Shown here: positions 44,184-56,289 of the stretch, piece by piece
Numbering within the stretch: the stretch's first letter is position 1
Layout: each line of letters opens with the position of its first letter
Assembly: GCA_024195585.1 (NCBI GenBank)
Contig: SWBL01000306.1
Span: forward strand, 1-64,000
Reading direction: 5' to 3'
From: Aureobasidium sp. EXF-3400
Taxonomy: Eukaryota > Ascomycota > Dothideomycetes > Dothideales > Saccotheciaceae
DNA: 64,000 nt
The notes under the pieces: generated by a model
Databases searched by the model: none
Told to the model about the DNA's origin: nothing
What the model saw: the letters and a program-made list of their open reading frames with translations, nothing else
Made by a program: the position numbers and the translations under genes

Positions 44184-46449
44184 TGTTAGAGGATTGCGAG
44201 AAACGATATGATAGGATGTCTCTTGCCAAAGCCTTGTGTGAATGAAAGTAGGGTCGGAAAAGAGCTGCTTGATGGCTGATGCGAGACAGATGCCTGCCAA
44301 GGACCAGACCTCACCGCCCGAAACACTTTGGCAAAATTGCGTGATCTTGAGGAACGTCACTTTCTAATGAAGAATGAACATCTGCGAGACCATAATCCTA
44401 TGGCAATGTTCTGCATTAAAAAGACTCGACATCCTCGGTCACAATACTCTTGGAATCAGAGATACATGCTAATGCTCAAGTCCAGAATAGTCAGCTGTGG
44501 CTTGTGCCCTGTGTGTGATGGAAGTGTGATGGACTGCCGGTATGAGGTCTGTATACAAAGCCCAAGACACCAGCGAGGTGAAGTCGCTGCATATGTGATT
44601 GACGGAATATCATAGATTCCGGCCTTGATCATATATACAGGCACTGACGGTCACAGCCGACTTAACTGTTGTACGTACGAAGCCTGGTAATATGCGAAGA
44701 ACATCCAGACTTTCGACGGACAACATCAACCAGAGCATACCATCGCTACGCGAGGACAGGAGCATCGCACATGACCACACGTTGGCCCTGCCAGTCAGCC
44801 CTGTTGACAACCGAACGCATTTCCAAAAATGGCTACGCGCAACCTTACTCCCCCGAACTCGACCGCCGTCTCCAAATTAGCAGTGTATCACCAAAGCGCT
44901 GCAGGGATGATGTCTACCCGAACATGGCTGCCACTGCGTGGCCATTCAATTTGCACTGACGCCCGCTGTCACACCAGTCGCCGCTACAACAACTTGCTTC
45001 AGAATGTAGCCGAAAAGCATCTTCCATCGAGGGCACATATCTCCACCAATGATATGTTCGAGGAGCTCGCTGATGATGCAGACTGGTGGAAACGTGGTTG
45101 AGCTTCGATCCGGGTGCTCATCAGCAAACTGGTGACTTTGTCATCCAGCAGCAGAAGCTTTCGATCGCAACCACAGCGGATCTGTCCATATTGGAATGTT
45201 TGAGATGGCGCAAACACTACCGAGCTGACAACCCCCATGCCGATGAGCTGTGGTCTGATGGGCATACCTTCTGCAGCATCGTCTTCAACATGTTCAGTCT
45301 TGCACAGAAATGCCACCCATCTCATTGTCGATAGACTGGGGCTCTTCTTTCGCTAGTGCTGTATTCTCTATATGGAGCAGCATCATCTTTCCAGAACTGC
45401 TACCCGTCAGCCTTATTCCTACGGGTGCTTCGGAAGCCTCGAAATTACTTGACAAGGGCATGTCTGCTGATACACACCAGACCGTGATCCAGAAGCGAAT
45501 AGAACAAGAGCATATTGGGATGTTGGTCAAATTCAGTACTATCGAGCCAGGCTAGCAACTCAAGCGAAGCGAGCCAATCTAGCACTGGATACGATGGCAA
45601 ACCCTATCACAGGGAACAATCACTTCGTTGGTTGAGTGTGTCTAGATGCCAGCTCTGATGAGGTACAAGATTGAAACATGATCTCACTGCATCTAAGAAA
45701 CCACCAAGAACGACCGATGGCTTTTTGCAGGATCAATAGAGCGGATGATCAACACTACACTGCAGCTTGGGAGCTCTTGAAGACTTGGAAGGTCTACTCG
45801 AAACGGAGGCCTGGACCCAGAAGCTTTACGGTGAGCGTCTCGGCTATGGAAACTACGATGTCCTCACTGCTTCTCAGATCGAGCGACGAGCCCTAAGAAG
45901 TCGTTCATTCTTAGTTAGACCGACTGTCATGTTTGGTCCGCTTTCTGAATTGACAGCTGAGAACGCCGTGGTTCGATTGTTCTCACGGACGTCGAGGTGA
46001 GAGCTTCCCCGGATTATGTTTACTCTAGACTGCGGCTTGGTTGTTTCAGCACCTCGCGTGGAGGTTCTGTCCTACCCGATGGCTTCGGTCCGTCTTCTTC
46101 GATACTATTGACACCACGTGGATCTGGATAGATGAGCCTCCGGTGGGTGTTTTGCCGCTTCCTCGTCCGAGACTCGCTAACCTCGTGGCGGTATGACCGT
46201 TTTTGGTGGCATGTTCATCTATATGTTCTTCATGCTCAGCCTAAAACCCGCCAAATTATATCGAAATAGCTCGAGCTAGGGGTAAGCCACACGTTATAGG
46301 ACTCCATACAGCCACGTCCGTGTATAAACAGAATGTCACTAATTCTCGAACCCGAGCCTCGCGTTTCGAACATATGGAGATCCTCTACTCGGACGGGAAG
46401 GTAACATGCGCTAGGTTCGCCTCGATGCAAAGTATGGGTTTCATCGCGA

Positions 46450-46457
46450 CTTTAGCC
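46450..46457 (-). promoter_or_regulatory. XlnR/Xyr1-type site GGCTAAA
   Basis: The minus strand reads GGCTAAAG, an exact match to GGCTAAA, the site of the xylanolytic regulator XlnR, about 360 bp upstream of the GH62 start. A CreA-type GTGGGG (minus strand, 46554-46559) lies between. Both are short words, so support is modest. Confidence 0.4.
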
Positions 46458-46718
46458 AGACGACTCTCGGACCTTTGCAAGCCAATCAGCGTTCGTTCTA
46501 ACTCTATTAAGGTGGGAATTAAGCATCATGTCGACATCAAAGTTACCTGTTTACCCCACACTCTAAATGCACTCCAAGTTTCGGTCGGCTATACAGGAAC
46601 TAAATGAACAAGAGCATCCGAGCCCACCACTCAGCCTGAAACCTGCACAAGAATCTAATGATCGACAGTCAAGATGGGTATTCCATACTCACCCGTTCTC
46701 ACGCGAGCATGGAAAACA

Positions 46719-46726
46719 TATAAAAT
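46719..46726 (+). promoter_or_regulatory. TATA box of the GH62 gene
   Basis: TATAAAAT lies 90 bp upstream of the GH62 start codon, followed by a CA/CT-rich leader typical of strongly expressed fungal genes. Confidence 0.55.
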
Positions 46727-46815
46727 ATGAAAGTCACCACCACTGCTACACACTTCTCATCCGCCATCCACCAACCCTTCCATTCATTCACTACCTTTCT
46801 AACCAACCCTTCAAA

Positions 46816-47802
46816 ATGAAGTTTTCCATTGCTCAGGCCGGCCTGGTGTCGGCCACCATGCTTCTCGGCTCCGTCTCTGCTCAGACTTGTGACCTTCCTT
46901 CCAAGCTCCAATGGTCTTCCACCGGTGCTCTCGCTCAGCCCAAGAACGGCTGGGTCGCCATCAAGGATCTGACCAACACCTACTACAACGGCCAGCACAT
47001 TGTCTACGCTTCCTACCACGATTCGAGCAACTACGGTGGTATGAGCTTCGGTCTCTTCGGTGACTGGTCTCAGATGAGCAGTGCCGCCCAGAACAAGCTG
47101 CCTCAGTCTGCTGTTGCTCCCACTATTTTCCACTTCGCTCCCAAGAACACCTGGATTCTTGCTCACCAGTGGGGACCCACCACCTTCTCTTACCGCACCT
47201 CGACGGACCCCAGCAACCCTAACGGCTGGTCTGCTGCTCAGCCTCTGTTCACTGGTACCATTTCTGGTTCCGGCACTGGCCCCATCGACCAGACCGTCAT
47301 TGGTGACAGCAAGAACATGTACCTCTTCTTCGCCGGCGACAACGGCAAGATCTACCGTGCCAGCATGCCCATTGGCAACTTCCCCGGCAGCTTCGGCAGC
47401 GCCAGCACCGTCGTCATGAGCGACACCACCAACAACCTGTTCGAGGCCGTCCAGGTCTACACCCTCAAGGGCCAGAACAAGTACCTCATGATCGTCGAGG
47501 CCCAGGGTGCCAACGGTCGCTACTTCCGTTCCTTCACCGCCACCTCCCTCGGCGGTACCTGGACCCCTCAGGCTACTTCTGAGAGCAGCCCCTTCGCCGG
47601 CAAGGCCAACTCGGGAGCCACCTGGACCAACGACATCTCTCACGGTGACCTTGTCCGCACCAACGCTGACCAGACCATGACTGTCGACCCTTGCAACCTC
47701 CAGTTCCTCTACCAGGGACGTGACCCCAAGTCGACTGCTTCCTACGACGACCTTCCTTACCGCCCCGGTCTTCTTACCCTCAAGAACCCCGTTCGCAAGT
47801 AA
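46816..47802 (+). CDS. Secreted alpha-L-arabinofuranosidase, GH62
   Basis: Removes arabinose side chains from arabinoxylan outside the cell. A single exon of 328 aa starting [20 protein letters not shown], a signal peptide probably cut after VSA. The GH62 five-bladed propeller is clear throughout: [20 protein letters not shown] with the catalytic-base Asp in [45 protein letters not shown] (second Asp), and [12 protein letters not shown] with the acid Glu. No carbohydrate-binding module is attached. The frame opens upstream of this ATG, but that stretch contains the TATA box. Codons are almost all C/G-ending, unlike most neighbours, indicating high induced expression. Confidence 0.95.
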   Translation: MKFSIAQAGLVSATMLLGSVSAQTCDLPSKLQWSSTGALAQPKNGWVAIKDLTNTYYNGQHIVYASYHDSSNYGGMSFGLFGDWSQMSSAAQNKLPQSAVAPTIFHFAPKNTWILAHQWGPTTFSYRTSTDPSNPNGWSAAQPLFTGTISGSGTGPIDQTVIGDSKNMYLFFAGDNGKIYRASMPIGNFPGSFGSASTVVMSDTTNNLFEAVQVYTLKGQNKYLMIVEAQGANGRYFRSFTATSLGGTWTPQATSESSPFAGKANSGATWTNDISHGDLVRTNADQTMTVDPCNLQFLYQGRDPKSTASYDDLPYRPGLLTLKNPVRK

Positions 47803-48710
47803 ACCTGTCTTTTGGTGGATCATTAGCGTCTTATTATTCTCGATGGAGCTTTGTTTGAAGGAGGAGAGATTTTTGAGTGTGTGAAAGAGGATCTTTGGCG
47901 GATCGGACCATTTTATTCTTTTCTGGGCTTTTATCTTTTCGTTAAAGTAGCATTAGCAGTAGTGTTCGAACTGGTTTCGAGATTGTTGTTAATGCGAAGA
48001 AAGGTTATTCTCAGAAGCAACTCTGCTCTCGAATTGTTAACCATCTTGTGACATCGTGTCAACCTATTCCTTCTGCCTTTCCTTCTCATTCTGGCTTAAT
48101 TACTCCCCTCCCTCCCCGCTCTTCCTCCTCGTCACGCGGCAAACCACAAAAACAAAAGAAACATGTGAAAGTCTCAAAGATCCAGGGGTATCAACAGGAA
48201 CCTATAGCGAATGCCAGACCCCCCTCTGCTGCTTCCCAAGAGCCTTCGAGTTGTTGTGTAAGCTGAAAAGATACACGGTATAGCCTCAACCAGAGCCGTA
48301 TGTAAAAGAAAGTGGTGAATCCAGTGTATTTATGGGTTGTTGGATACCGCTCTTGTCTCTCTCGGGATGCCGATAAGGACTTTTTCTTTTTCTGTTTTGT
48401 TTTTCGTTTCGGTTGTAGACTGCAAGAATGTATGGCGGTCTGAGAATGCACGGAAGGAGACTGATAATCAATGGTGCAATTCGAGCCTTCCCCTTAGAAG
48501 CTCCCAGGGCTAGGTCCAGGTGGAAAGACGGGGTGTGTTGTTAAGTCGTGATCAAAGAGAGCTAAGAGCTAGGAGTCAACAATTGGCAATCTCTCTTGGT
48601 TCAATCCCGAAGCAACGCAACACGTTGTGTAAGTGTTTTGAATAAGAGCACGGTCGTTTCCAAAAGGAGATTGTTCCAGTGAGAGCGTAAGTTGTTAGAG
48701 CGACTCTCCT
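47803..48710. other. Convergent 3' regions, nothing recognised
   Basis: GH62 downstream region and the 3' flank of the 434-aa gene. Short homopolymer-rich stretches only. Confidence 0.5.
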
Positions 48711-50015
48711 CTAGCGAGCACCAAGATGCTCAGAAGGTCTGCCCAGGGAAAGACCACCTGTCAGGCGTTGCTTCTCAGCTTCCCATCCAGCTTCTGTGAA
48801 TCGACTCGATAGATCATCCAAAGCACGATCGAGCTTCTCGCCTTCCTCTGCTGTTAAGTCTTTGAGAGCCTGGTGAGCGACCGTCTCTTGATCGAGCGTT
48901 TCGAGTTGCTGACGTTGGCTTGCTGTAAAGTGTGGCGTATAGGACTTTTGACGGAGCTCAAGTCTGTCAAGATTGAGCTGCTTGATTTCATCTTCGAGTT
49001 TTTCGTCGAAGGCTTGAACTGCGATTCTCAGTTGCATGAGAACGCCAAACCTGCGGTGGCGACAAGATTCGGCCAAGAGAGGATCAAATTTGTCTAGCAA
49101 TGTGATGAATCGGTCACAAACCGTCATCCATTCACTTTCAATGATCTCTTTCTCGGGCTCAGTCTCATTTTCAGTCTCAGCGGCTCCAAGATCTCCATGT
49201 GCAGTGGAGTTGAACCCGCCGTATTCACTGCTAGATCCAGTAAGATGGGGGCCGATTGATTGCCCGATTTTGAGGTGAGAGGCTGTGAAAGCTCTGAACA
49301 GACAGTAGTTGAACAACCTGAAATGCTTGTCTGGGAACAAAGCACCAAGAACACATCTTGCTAGGTTAAGGAGTGATGGTGCCTTGAACTTGTAGTGTTC
49401 CTTGCAAGCGCTGTGAACGTTGCGTGCCGAACCACAATGGGGAAGGATTGCCATGTTCGTTGCGTTCTGTGCTCGCGCGTCTTCAAGCCTGAACTTGTTG
49501 ATGCTGAGGAACGCGTTGAGATCTTGGACCAGATTTGGGCCCCTGATCGCGCGGAGGAGCTCCTCCGAGCTTCCGCTATGGAAGCGATAGTAAGACTCGA
49601 CAAGGTTGCAGATATCGATCTTATCAAACATACGAGCTCCCCACACAGCTGCTTCCAGACCTTCAAGGAATCGACTGAACTCATCCAGACTTAGGGGCGA
49701 TCCATCTCGAGGCGCAAGGATGTTAATGAAGATACCCGGCTCCAGGTCGTCCTCGTTTTGTGATCTGAGACTGATTTTCTCCCAAGGTTGTAAGATGACA
49801 CGACCAGAAGCAACGTCTGCTGGCAGGGTGTTGGACAGTATGCTTCTGAGCATCTCAGGGGCAACCTGTGCAAGCAGCATTGTAGCTTCTGCCTCCGAGC
49901 TAATGCCGTCCGTTTCCTCCACGATACAGTTCAGTAACGCACTTAGGCCATCGTTCTCGAGAGCATCACGCATCTGGCGCAATATAGGGTGAACGTAAAA
50001 CACATGGTCAGCCAT
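48711..50015 (-). CDS. Hypothetical protein, 434 aa
   Basis: Not recognised. A single exon starting MADHVFYVHPILRQMRDALE. Mostly helical, with no signal peptide or membrane segment. A central basic and Cys-containing part (HCGSARNVHSACKEHYKF) is followed by an acidic linker (about 265-290, ETENETEPEKEIIESEW) and a C-terminal coiled-coil-like half (AVQAFDEKLEDEIKQLNLDR and later heptads). A 77-bp segment encoding MQLRIAVQAFDEKLEDEIKQ reappears, 91% identical, at 53956-54032, showing that the gene has or had a paralogue nearby. Confidence 0.65.
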   Translation of the reverse strand: MADHVFYVHPILRQMRDALENDGLSALLNCIVEETDGISSEAEATMLLAQVAPEMLRSILSNTLPADVASGRVILQPWEKISLRSQNEDDLEPGIFINILAPRDGSPLSLDEFSRFLEGLEAAVWGARMFDKIDICNLVESYYRFHSGSSEELLRAIRGPNLVQDLNAFLSINKFRLEDARAQNATNMAILPHCGSARNVHSACKEHYKFKAPSLLNLARCVLGALFPDKHFRLFNYCLFRAFTASHLKIGQSIGPHLTGSSSEYGGFNSTAHGDLGAAETENETEPEKEIIESEWMTVCDRFITLLDKFDPLLAESCRHRRFGVLMQLRIAVQAFDEKLEDEIKQLNLDRLELRQKSYTPHFTASQRQQLETLDQETVAHQALKDLTAEEGEKLDRALDDLSSRFTEAGWEAEKQRLTGGLSLGRPSEHLGAR

Positions 50016-51930
50016 GATGTGCCAATGTGTGGTTGACTTTTCCGCAGTAGAGACGCTAAGGAGTCAGATCAAGGAGGGGGTCTCGATCGTCGCGCAATTG
50101 ACGTGTACTTCGAGTGCTCGATGGAGTGGAAGAGTATGGCTTGCTGGTGAGTGCTCTCAGCTCTGCGATAGGTTGATGGACACGCCCTCGGCTGCGAGTC
50201 GATGGTCTAGATCCGATGGTTCGAAGGGCGAGATGATTCAGGGGTTGGTAGTTGATGATGACCTGATGACGGCTCTCTGCTGCCGTTTTGGTAAAACAGT
50301 CGAGTGCTTGAATAGACGGTGATGGAGTAGTTTGGTGATGGAGTAGTTGCGTGGTGATGTTTGTTGTGGTAGTGTCGTTCAGGGACACGCAAAGACTGCG
50401 GTGCAGTAGCTATCGATGATGACTGCGCAACTGTGGCATGAGAGGATGATGATGGCAGGAGCAAGGAGATGATGATGATGATGATGAGAGTGGTTGTGTG
50501 CGAAGTACTTGTCAATAGCACTGTGAAGTGATAGTGGCGGTCGTGCAAAGTGAAGGGAAGAAACAAAACAAAGTGAGGAACACGACTACAGCTTCCAACG
50601 AAAAACGACAACGACAGTCGCTCCTTCTCGACGTGATGACGCAAGCAACCGATTGCTTCCTCAAGTTCGAGGTTTGAGTTACGTGTGTCTCAATATATTT
50701 AGACGTATATCTTGCGGCCTCATCTCTGTCGTTCCTTCCTTGGCTACCCTGAATTCTGAATGCGGCTCAAGCCCTCTTACCATAGTTTGAATATGTCTCC
50801 TTTGAGGTCCTCGAGTCTGCATACCGTCAAGTATCCTTGGCTCATCCTCACTCTACGCAATGGCCAGCGTACAGATTGACTCGCACATCTTCACTTCCAG
50901 GCTATGCAGAAACGGCCCATATGTATGATACAGCGCGACGCCTGCTGGCAACCTCCAGAGAGTACCTACCACTTCTTTAGAGAGATCTCGCTGTCCGATA
51001 TCCAGAGTTTAACGACTAGCTGATTCCAATCCATGCGCCTGTGGTACGATGCCCCTATCATACTGTCGTTTTTAGGACATGAGGGCTTTGATCTTTAATC
51101 TTAAACTCTTGTAGCCATTTCTTCTTGTTCCTCTTATTCGCGCAATACTCCTGTTCCAGAAAGGGTTACTTCCAACAAGAGGCTGCTTGGTGGTCTCGAA
51201 CTGTCCTTCCCAAGAGCCACCGTCGGCAAGGCCAGCAATCCCATCTAGTCGATTCTTGCGGGCGTTCATCTCTTCTCATACATCAGTCTTCCGGTCCGAT
51301 GACTTGGAGATTTCCCTTCTGAAAGTCCTGAACAGTGTAGGGTCGAAGTAATAGTCCTAAGAGGTATGATATCAACCATCCAATCACGAACAGCATAACC
51401 CAGGTGTCGTGTGTCAGCGGCAGCTGTATCTGAACGCTTAAAACGTCGCAATTATTATTCAGATGAAACTTGTCAACTGACCGATTTGCTACTTCAGCAA
51501 GATGACTCCTTCGTAGAACCGATAGTTGCTTCAACTATTCAATAGACGAAAACATCTGCAAATTCGAGTCTTGAAGCCCATTATCGAAGCTTTCGAGGAC
51601 GACTAGACATCGCTTTGCACACCAGTATTTTGAACTCACGCATACAATACTGAAGCAGTGATCGCCGAGAACCAGTATGTTGGCGTTTTTGGAGGAAAAG
51701 AGCATGTTTCACACAGGCAATGGTTCAAATAGAAAAGCAGCAGGGTCGACCTGCTAACAAATTGAAGCTTCGATGATGACGGAGGGAATTCCGCGCAGAA
51801 GATCAATGACGCGCTTGCCGTCGGTCGCCTGGCGAAATCAATCTCGAACACTCTTTCGCAACATTTCAGAAACAGAAAACAACCAAGAAACTCGAGAGAC
51901 CAGAGGACACCATCCTCCTTCATTCCGACC
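50016..51930. other. 1.9-kb stretch without a convincing gene
   Basis: A GATn run lies near 50468-50487. On the minus strand, 51534-51283 encodes a short frame with one clear membrane segment (WVMLFVIGWLISYLLGLLL), and 51269-51072 an adjacent basic frame in another phase. They could be parts of a small or decayed gene but do not join cleanly. The last portion is the thioesterase promoter. Confidence 0.4.
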
Positions 51931-52902
51931 ATGCGTCTCACTACCGCCCTCCCTCTTCTGCCTCTCGTGGCCGCCCTGCCGACCGCTCAACCCTCGGCCA
52001 AACCTCTCCCTCTCATCATCTGGCACGGCCTGGGCGACCGTTACGACGCCGATGGAATCGCAGATGTCGCTGCCTTAGCAGATGAAATCCACCCGGGCAC
52101 TCTTGTCTATCCTATTCGCCTCGCTGAGGACGGCTCAGCCGACTCCCGCGCCACCTTCTTTGGCAACCTCACAACACAACTCGCCTCTGTATGCGACACC
52201 CTGAGCTCAAACTCGTCCTTCTCCTCAAACAACACACGGATAGATGCCATGGGCTTCTCTCAAGGTGGGCAGTTCCTCCGCGGTCTGATTGAAACATGTC
52301 CTGGCATCAGCGTGAGGAGTCTAGTTACCTTTGGATCTCAACACAACGGCATTGCCAAATTTCAAAACTGCGGTACATGGGATCTGGTATGCAAAGGCGC
52401 CATGGCAGCCATCAAAGGCAATGCATTTGGCGAGTGGGTCCAAGGAAACATTGTCCCTGCACAATACTACAAAGAAACAAACCAAACCACTGGAGAGCCC
52501 ACAAAAAACTACTTGGAAAACAGCAATTTCATTGCTAAGATCAACAATGAGAGACAAAACAAGAGTTCAGAGTACAAACAGCGTTTGGCATCCCTGGACA
52601 AGTTTGCTATGTATGTCTTCGAAGAAGACAAAACTGTTATACCCAAAGAGAGCGGCTGGTTTGCTGAAGTCAATATGACGAGTATGGAAGTTACTGGCCT
52701 CAAGGACAGAGATATCTACAAAGAAGACTGGATTGGCTTGAAGTACCTGGACAGAAAGGGCGCTTTGGAATTCAGAAATGCCAGTGGTGGACACATGAAT
52801 CTGACTGAAAAGATCCTAACCGAAGCTTTTGTGGACTTCTTTGGTCCTGAAAAGTTGCCGTTGAACACAAACGAGCAACAGGTGATGTTTGAAGAGCTGT
52901 AG
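51931..52902 (+). CDS. Palmitoyl-protein thioesterase (PPT1 family)
   Basis: Vacuolar/lysosomal alpha/beta hydrolase that removes thioester-linked fatty acids from proteins during their breakdown. Single exon, 323 aa. It begins with a signal peptide (MRLTTALPLLPLVAALP). Seen: PLIIWHGLGDRYDADG (oxyanion region), the nucleophile elbow GFSQGGQFLRGLIETCP, LVTFGSQHNGIA, and the catalytic His in ASGGHMNLTEKIL near the end, all in PPT1 order. Several N-x-S/T sites fit a glycosylated lumenal enzyme. Human PPT1 is 306 aa, so the length fits. Confidence 0.93.
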   Translation: MRLTTALPLLPLVAALPTAQPSAKPLPLIIWHGLGDRYDADGIADVAALADEIHPGTLVYPIRLAEDGSADSRATFFGNLTTQLASVCDTLSSNSSFSSNNTRIDAMGFSQGGQFLRGLIETCPGISVRSLVTFGSQHNGIAKFQNCGTWDLVCKGAMAAIKGNAFGEWVQGNIVPAQYYKETNQTTGEPTKNYLENSNFIAKINNERQNKSSEYKQRLASLDKFAMYVFEEDKTVIPKESGWFAEVNMTSMEVTGLKDRDIYKEDWIGLKYLDRKGALEFRNASGGHMNLTEKILTEAFVDFFGPEKLPLNTNEQQVMFEEL

Positions 52903-53955
52903 ACTATTAATGTATATTGTCAATTCCTACTGATATGCTGGCATTTAAGTTTCGTCTCAGGCTCACGTAACTTCCCTTTTCTTTTGAAAAGCATATAAGA
53001 TGATGGTGAAGTCTGCTAAAGCCGCCTCCTTCTATAGCTTCTTGACCGCTCCTTCCTTCCTTGCCTCTCCTGTCTTTCCTTCCTGACACTGACCTATACT
53101 TGGCGTTGACGATTACTAAGCTTGCTCTGCTTGTTGATCCGTTGCACCTGCTTTCTCTGATATATATTCTGGTTTACTGATGAAGATCGCGTCGGGGGGT
53201 TACCATCAAAAGACGAGCTAGCCCCTCGATACATGACCAGCAGCCCCACCATCGGTCCCTTGATCGAGAAAGTCACCCTGAGCACTCTTCGCATTACTTC
53301 AGACGGTGGCACAGATGGGTTGAACGTCTTCCAGTCATCGAAAGCCATGACCTCGAAGACCGGTATCGATGTCTACGACGACCTAGTAGAGGTCTTCAGA
53401 AATCTTCGATCCTACGGAAACTCAATCACAATCGGTATCACTGATGTGTTTGATGATGAAGTCTGAAGATGAGGTATGCTTGGGTTTCAGCGAAAAGCTT
53501 GACAGCAACAATGGCGATTACACAAGGATGAATGCCGCCGCAGACGAAGTTGATGCATTCGACACCATGCCAGCACATCTACCACCTGAACAGCATGGAT
53601 AGCGTGGGAACCTACATCGTCGGACCCAGAACCATCGATCATCTTTTCCACCAGCCTCACAAACTATAACGTTCTTCTACTACAATGACCATGCTAGCAT
53701 CATCCGCGAAGCCATCAAACACAAATCGACATCACGGAATCTCACCACACTCAGAAGCCTCAATATACATCTGGCGTTGCATATTTTCTTTGTCTCTGAG
53801 GTTCTGGAAGAAAGACTTTCCGCAATCAGGATGTATTTTCGAAATAATCAGAGTCCTGCTCATCCCCCTCCTGGATCATCTAGCAAGTTCTAAAGACGTC
53901 CTCGTTGCTCTAATCACACCTCAGTATGCTATATAGTTGCAGTCATCAAGTCGAC

Positions 53956-54032
53956 CGTTCTCATGCAACTGAGACTCGCAGTCCAAGCATTTGACGAAAA
54001 ACTCGAAGACGACATCAAGCAGCTCGATCTTG
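53956..54032 (+). pseudogene. Fragment duplicated from the 48.7-50.0 kb gene
   Basis: These 77 bp align without gaps to 48969-49045 of the opposite strand with 7 mismatches. The encoded MQLRLAVQAFDEKLEDDIKQ copies the coiled-coil region of the 434-aa protein. Similarity stops abruptly on both sides, and the frame meets a stop at about 54070. It is a relic of a paralogue or a partial duplication. Confidence 0.75.
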
Positions 54033-56010
54033 GTGTGTTTGCCGAGTCTATCATGTCAATCGAAGAGCTTTAGCGTCTTGAGGCAGCTGTGCGCGACGTT
54101 CTTTACAGCCAAATCGCTCTTGGTGATGGTATACTCGTTCGCATGCTCAAGCTGTACGAGATCATCGCGCTTCAGTGTTCTTCTCCAAAGTTCCCAGACA
54201 TGTCGTCATGGCTCGACCGACCTGAGCCGCCTCTTGTTGGGTACCTCCCTGAAGAAATTGTATCTGGGGCCCTTAATCGACGATATCCTCGACGATTTCA
54301 CCGTCGCGCTCGTCCTCGCACAGCAATCAATCAAAGACCTCACCGTCAACTACCCTATCAATATGGAAGCGTTGGAGATGCTGGGCCAGCAGTGCGGTGG
54401 TCTCCCGATGCTTCACCAACTCCAGTACCACGCACCTGTCTTCGACAACATCCCGCCTATTCACGACTACCCACCAACACCTCGTTGATCGCCGCCTCGA
54501 TCATGGACATGTCTCCAGTCCTCGAATACCTGAGAAATGGCAACCCATTCCTGAACACCGCGTAGGTTGCATTCAATTCCATATCAAAATTGAACCTAGC
54601 TGACTTGTGAAAGTGCTCCTCCTCCTATCTACCACTTCCAACTGCCCTCGTGGAACTCTCCTGCCGCCGAGATTATCAGAGGCAACAACATCAACGCTCA
54701 GCAGCTACCTGTCAGCAACGCTCCTCGTGGCCCTGTCTCAGTGCTCGCCTTAATCCGCCTACCATAGTTGCTTCCACCTTTCAATCCATTGTACCTACTA
54801 CTCCTGCTTCCAGCTCTCCAGCCTATGCAGATATGCCTAGTACTGCTTCTTCTTCCCCTTGCGCACCTATGGCTATTAACACTAGCGGTGGTCTGGCCGC
54901 TACTAGCATGGGACTGACTTTCGTCGTCAACGGTGTCACCTATCCTAGGATTGAGAATGGTAAGGAACGCTAGTATACATAGCGTCCTGGCTGTACCAAC
55001 AACTATTCAACATATAGCGACATAGCCAAATTCGACACCTCTAAGGGTGTCCGTATTGCTCCAAAGGCCAGTAGAGCTTAGTTGGAGGCTGCACGTCATT
55101 ACCGTATATTTGGTTGATTTTGAGGCATGAGTGGGAGCGCAGCATGATTTTCCTTTGTGTCACAACTTTGGTATAATGGGTATCGTGGTTAAGTGAGTTG
55201 TGAACAAAAGGGGTTTGTCATCGTTGGGGAATTGGAGCTTGAATTTCTTTCTCAACGCACACAGCAGCTCACCGAGATCACAGAACGCTTTAAGGTGTTG
55301 CAGCAGGAAAATGACAAGCTGAAGAAGAGAAACAAGTACTTGAAGGACAAGGTCAGAGACAGTTTGTCAAAGTCTACTACGAACGTGTCGCAAGCATTCT
55401 TGAGCAACACAAGGATATGCCCAGCAGATCGATTCGTGCTTATGGTGCAAAGTTTACATACTACGTCTTCTTCGGCGGCGATGCAGAAGGCCCAGCATCA
55501 CAATGGAGCATCCAAGGAGACAAGCATGAAGAGCCTGTTCCCTCGACGCAGGAATGACTATCTAGAGAACCTGTCCCGCACTCGGCTCAGGAGCGTACAA
55601 CATCACCTTCACGAGTGCGCCTGACATTACTTCTGTGGTTGCTCTACCTCTACACCTTTTTCTTTCTTGTTCAGCTCTTCCACTTCCTTAACAGCACGAC
55701 CCTTCGGTCTGTTCGTTGTCACATCTGCAATGTCGACTGGCGCTGGCAACGGTAATAGTGAGCTCACATTTGCCATCCGCCCTCAACCTACCTTGGACTA
55801 GCTAGCCATAGTCATCATGCTAGAACTCTTTCTGTCGAGTCGCTGATCTAGAGCGGTCTGGTTCCAGACCTTTTGACTGAAGCACGTCGGGAAGGCCTTA
55901 AGGTTCCTACCAACAACTAATTGGTATATATGCAGGCGCGTCGAGCCGAAGAACGAATCATTCGGACAGGAGACCGATGAAGTGGAAGGAGATAGTTTTC
56001 TCAGGAGGTG

Positions 56011-56289
56011 GCTCTCGGTTCACTCAAAGCCGCCCACATGCAGAAACACGGTATCCTGGAGAACGCCATGCCCGAAAATCTGGGCTGGCTGTCCGACAAG
56101 AAGAACCTATAAGCCAAAACTGGCCTCGTCATCACTTCCTATGAGACGCATAAGGCGAGGACTGCAAAGCGAGTCGTGGAGCTAGTTGCCCCAGACGAAA
56201 ACTACGATCCTACTTCCTTCTCTTTTCTTCTCCTCGAGTTACTTCGTCAATCCAATACAATACCTGTTCCTTCATCACCTCGTTTTCAT
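56011..56289 (+). pseudogene. Unidentified exon-like relic with one in-frame TAA
   Basis: After a TTTTCTCAG acceptor-like sequence, one frame reads smoothly (GILENAMPENLGWLSDKKNL, stop, AKTGLVITSYETHKARTAKR) and ends near 56289. The single TAA at 56110-56112 would be explained by CAA-to-TAA. I do not recognise the protein. Confidence 0.35.

Larger units (their letters stand above)
44184..46815. other. 2.6-kb stretch without a convincing gene
   Basis: Several plus-strand frames of 80-95 codons follow one another in changing phase between 44829 and 46000. The piece ending at 46000 (LTASQIERRALRSRSFLVRP) looks protein-like but matches nothing I know. Decayed genes are likely. The last 400 bp serve as the GH62 promoter (TATAAAAT at 46719-46726). 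Confidence 0.4.

Noticed and set aside
46699..47823. 374-codon open frame on the strand opposite GH62
   Set aside because: Antisense shadow produced by the C/G-ending codon bias of the GH62 gene; it has no domain and a Val/Gly-rich composition typical of such shadows.
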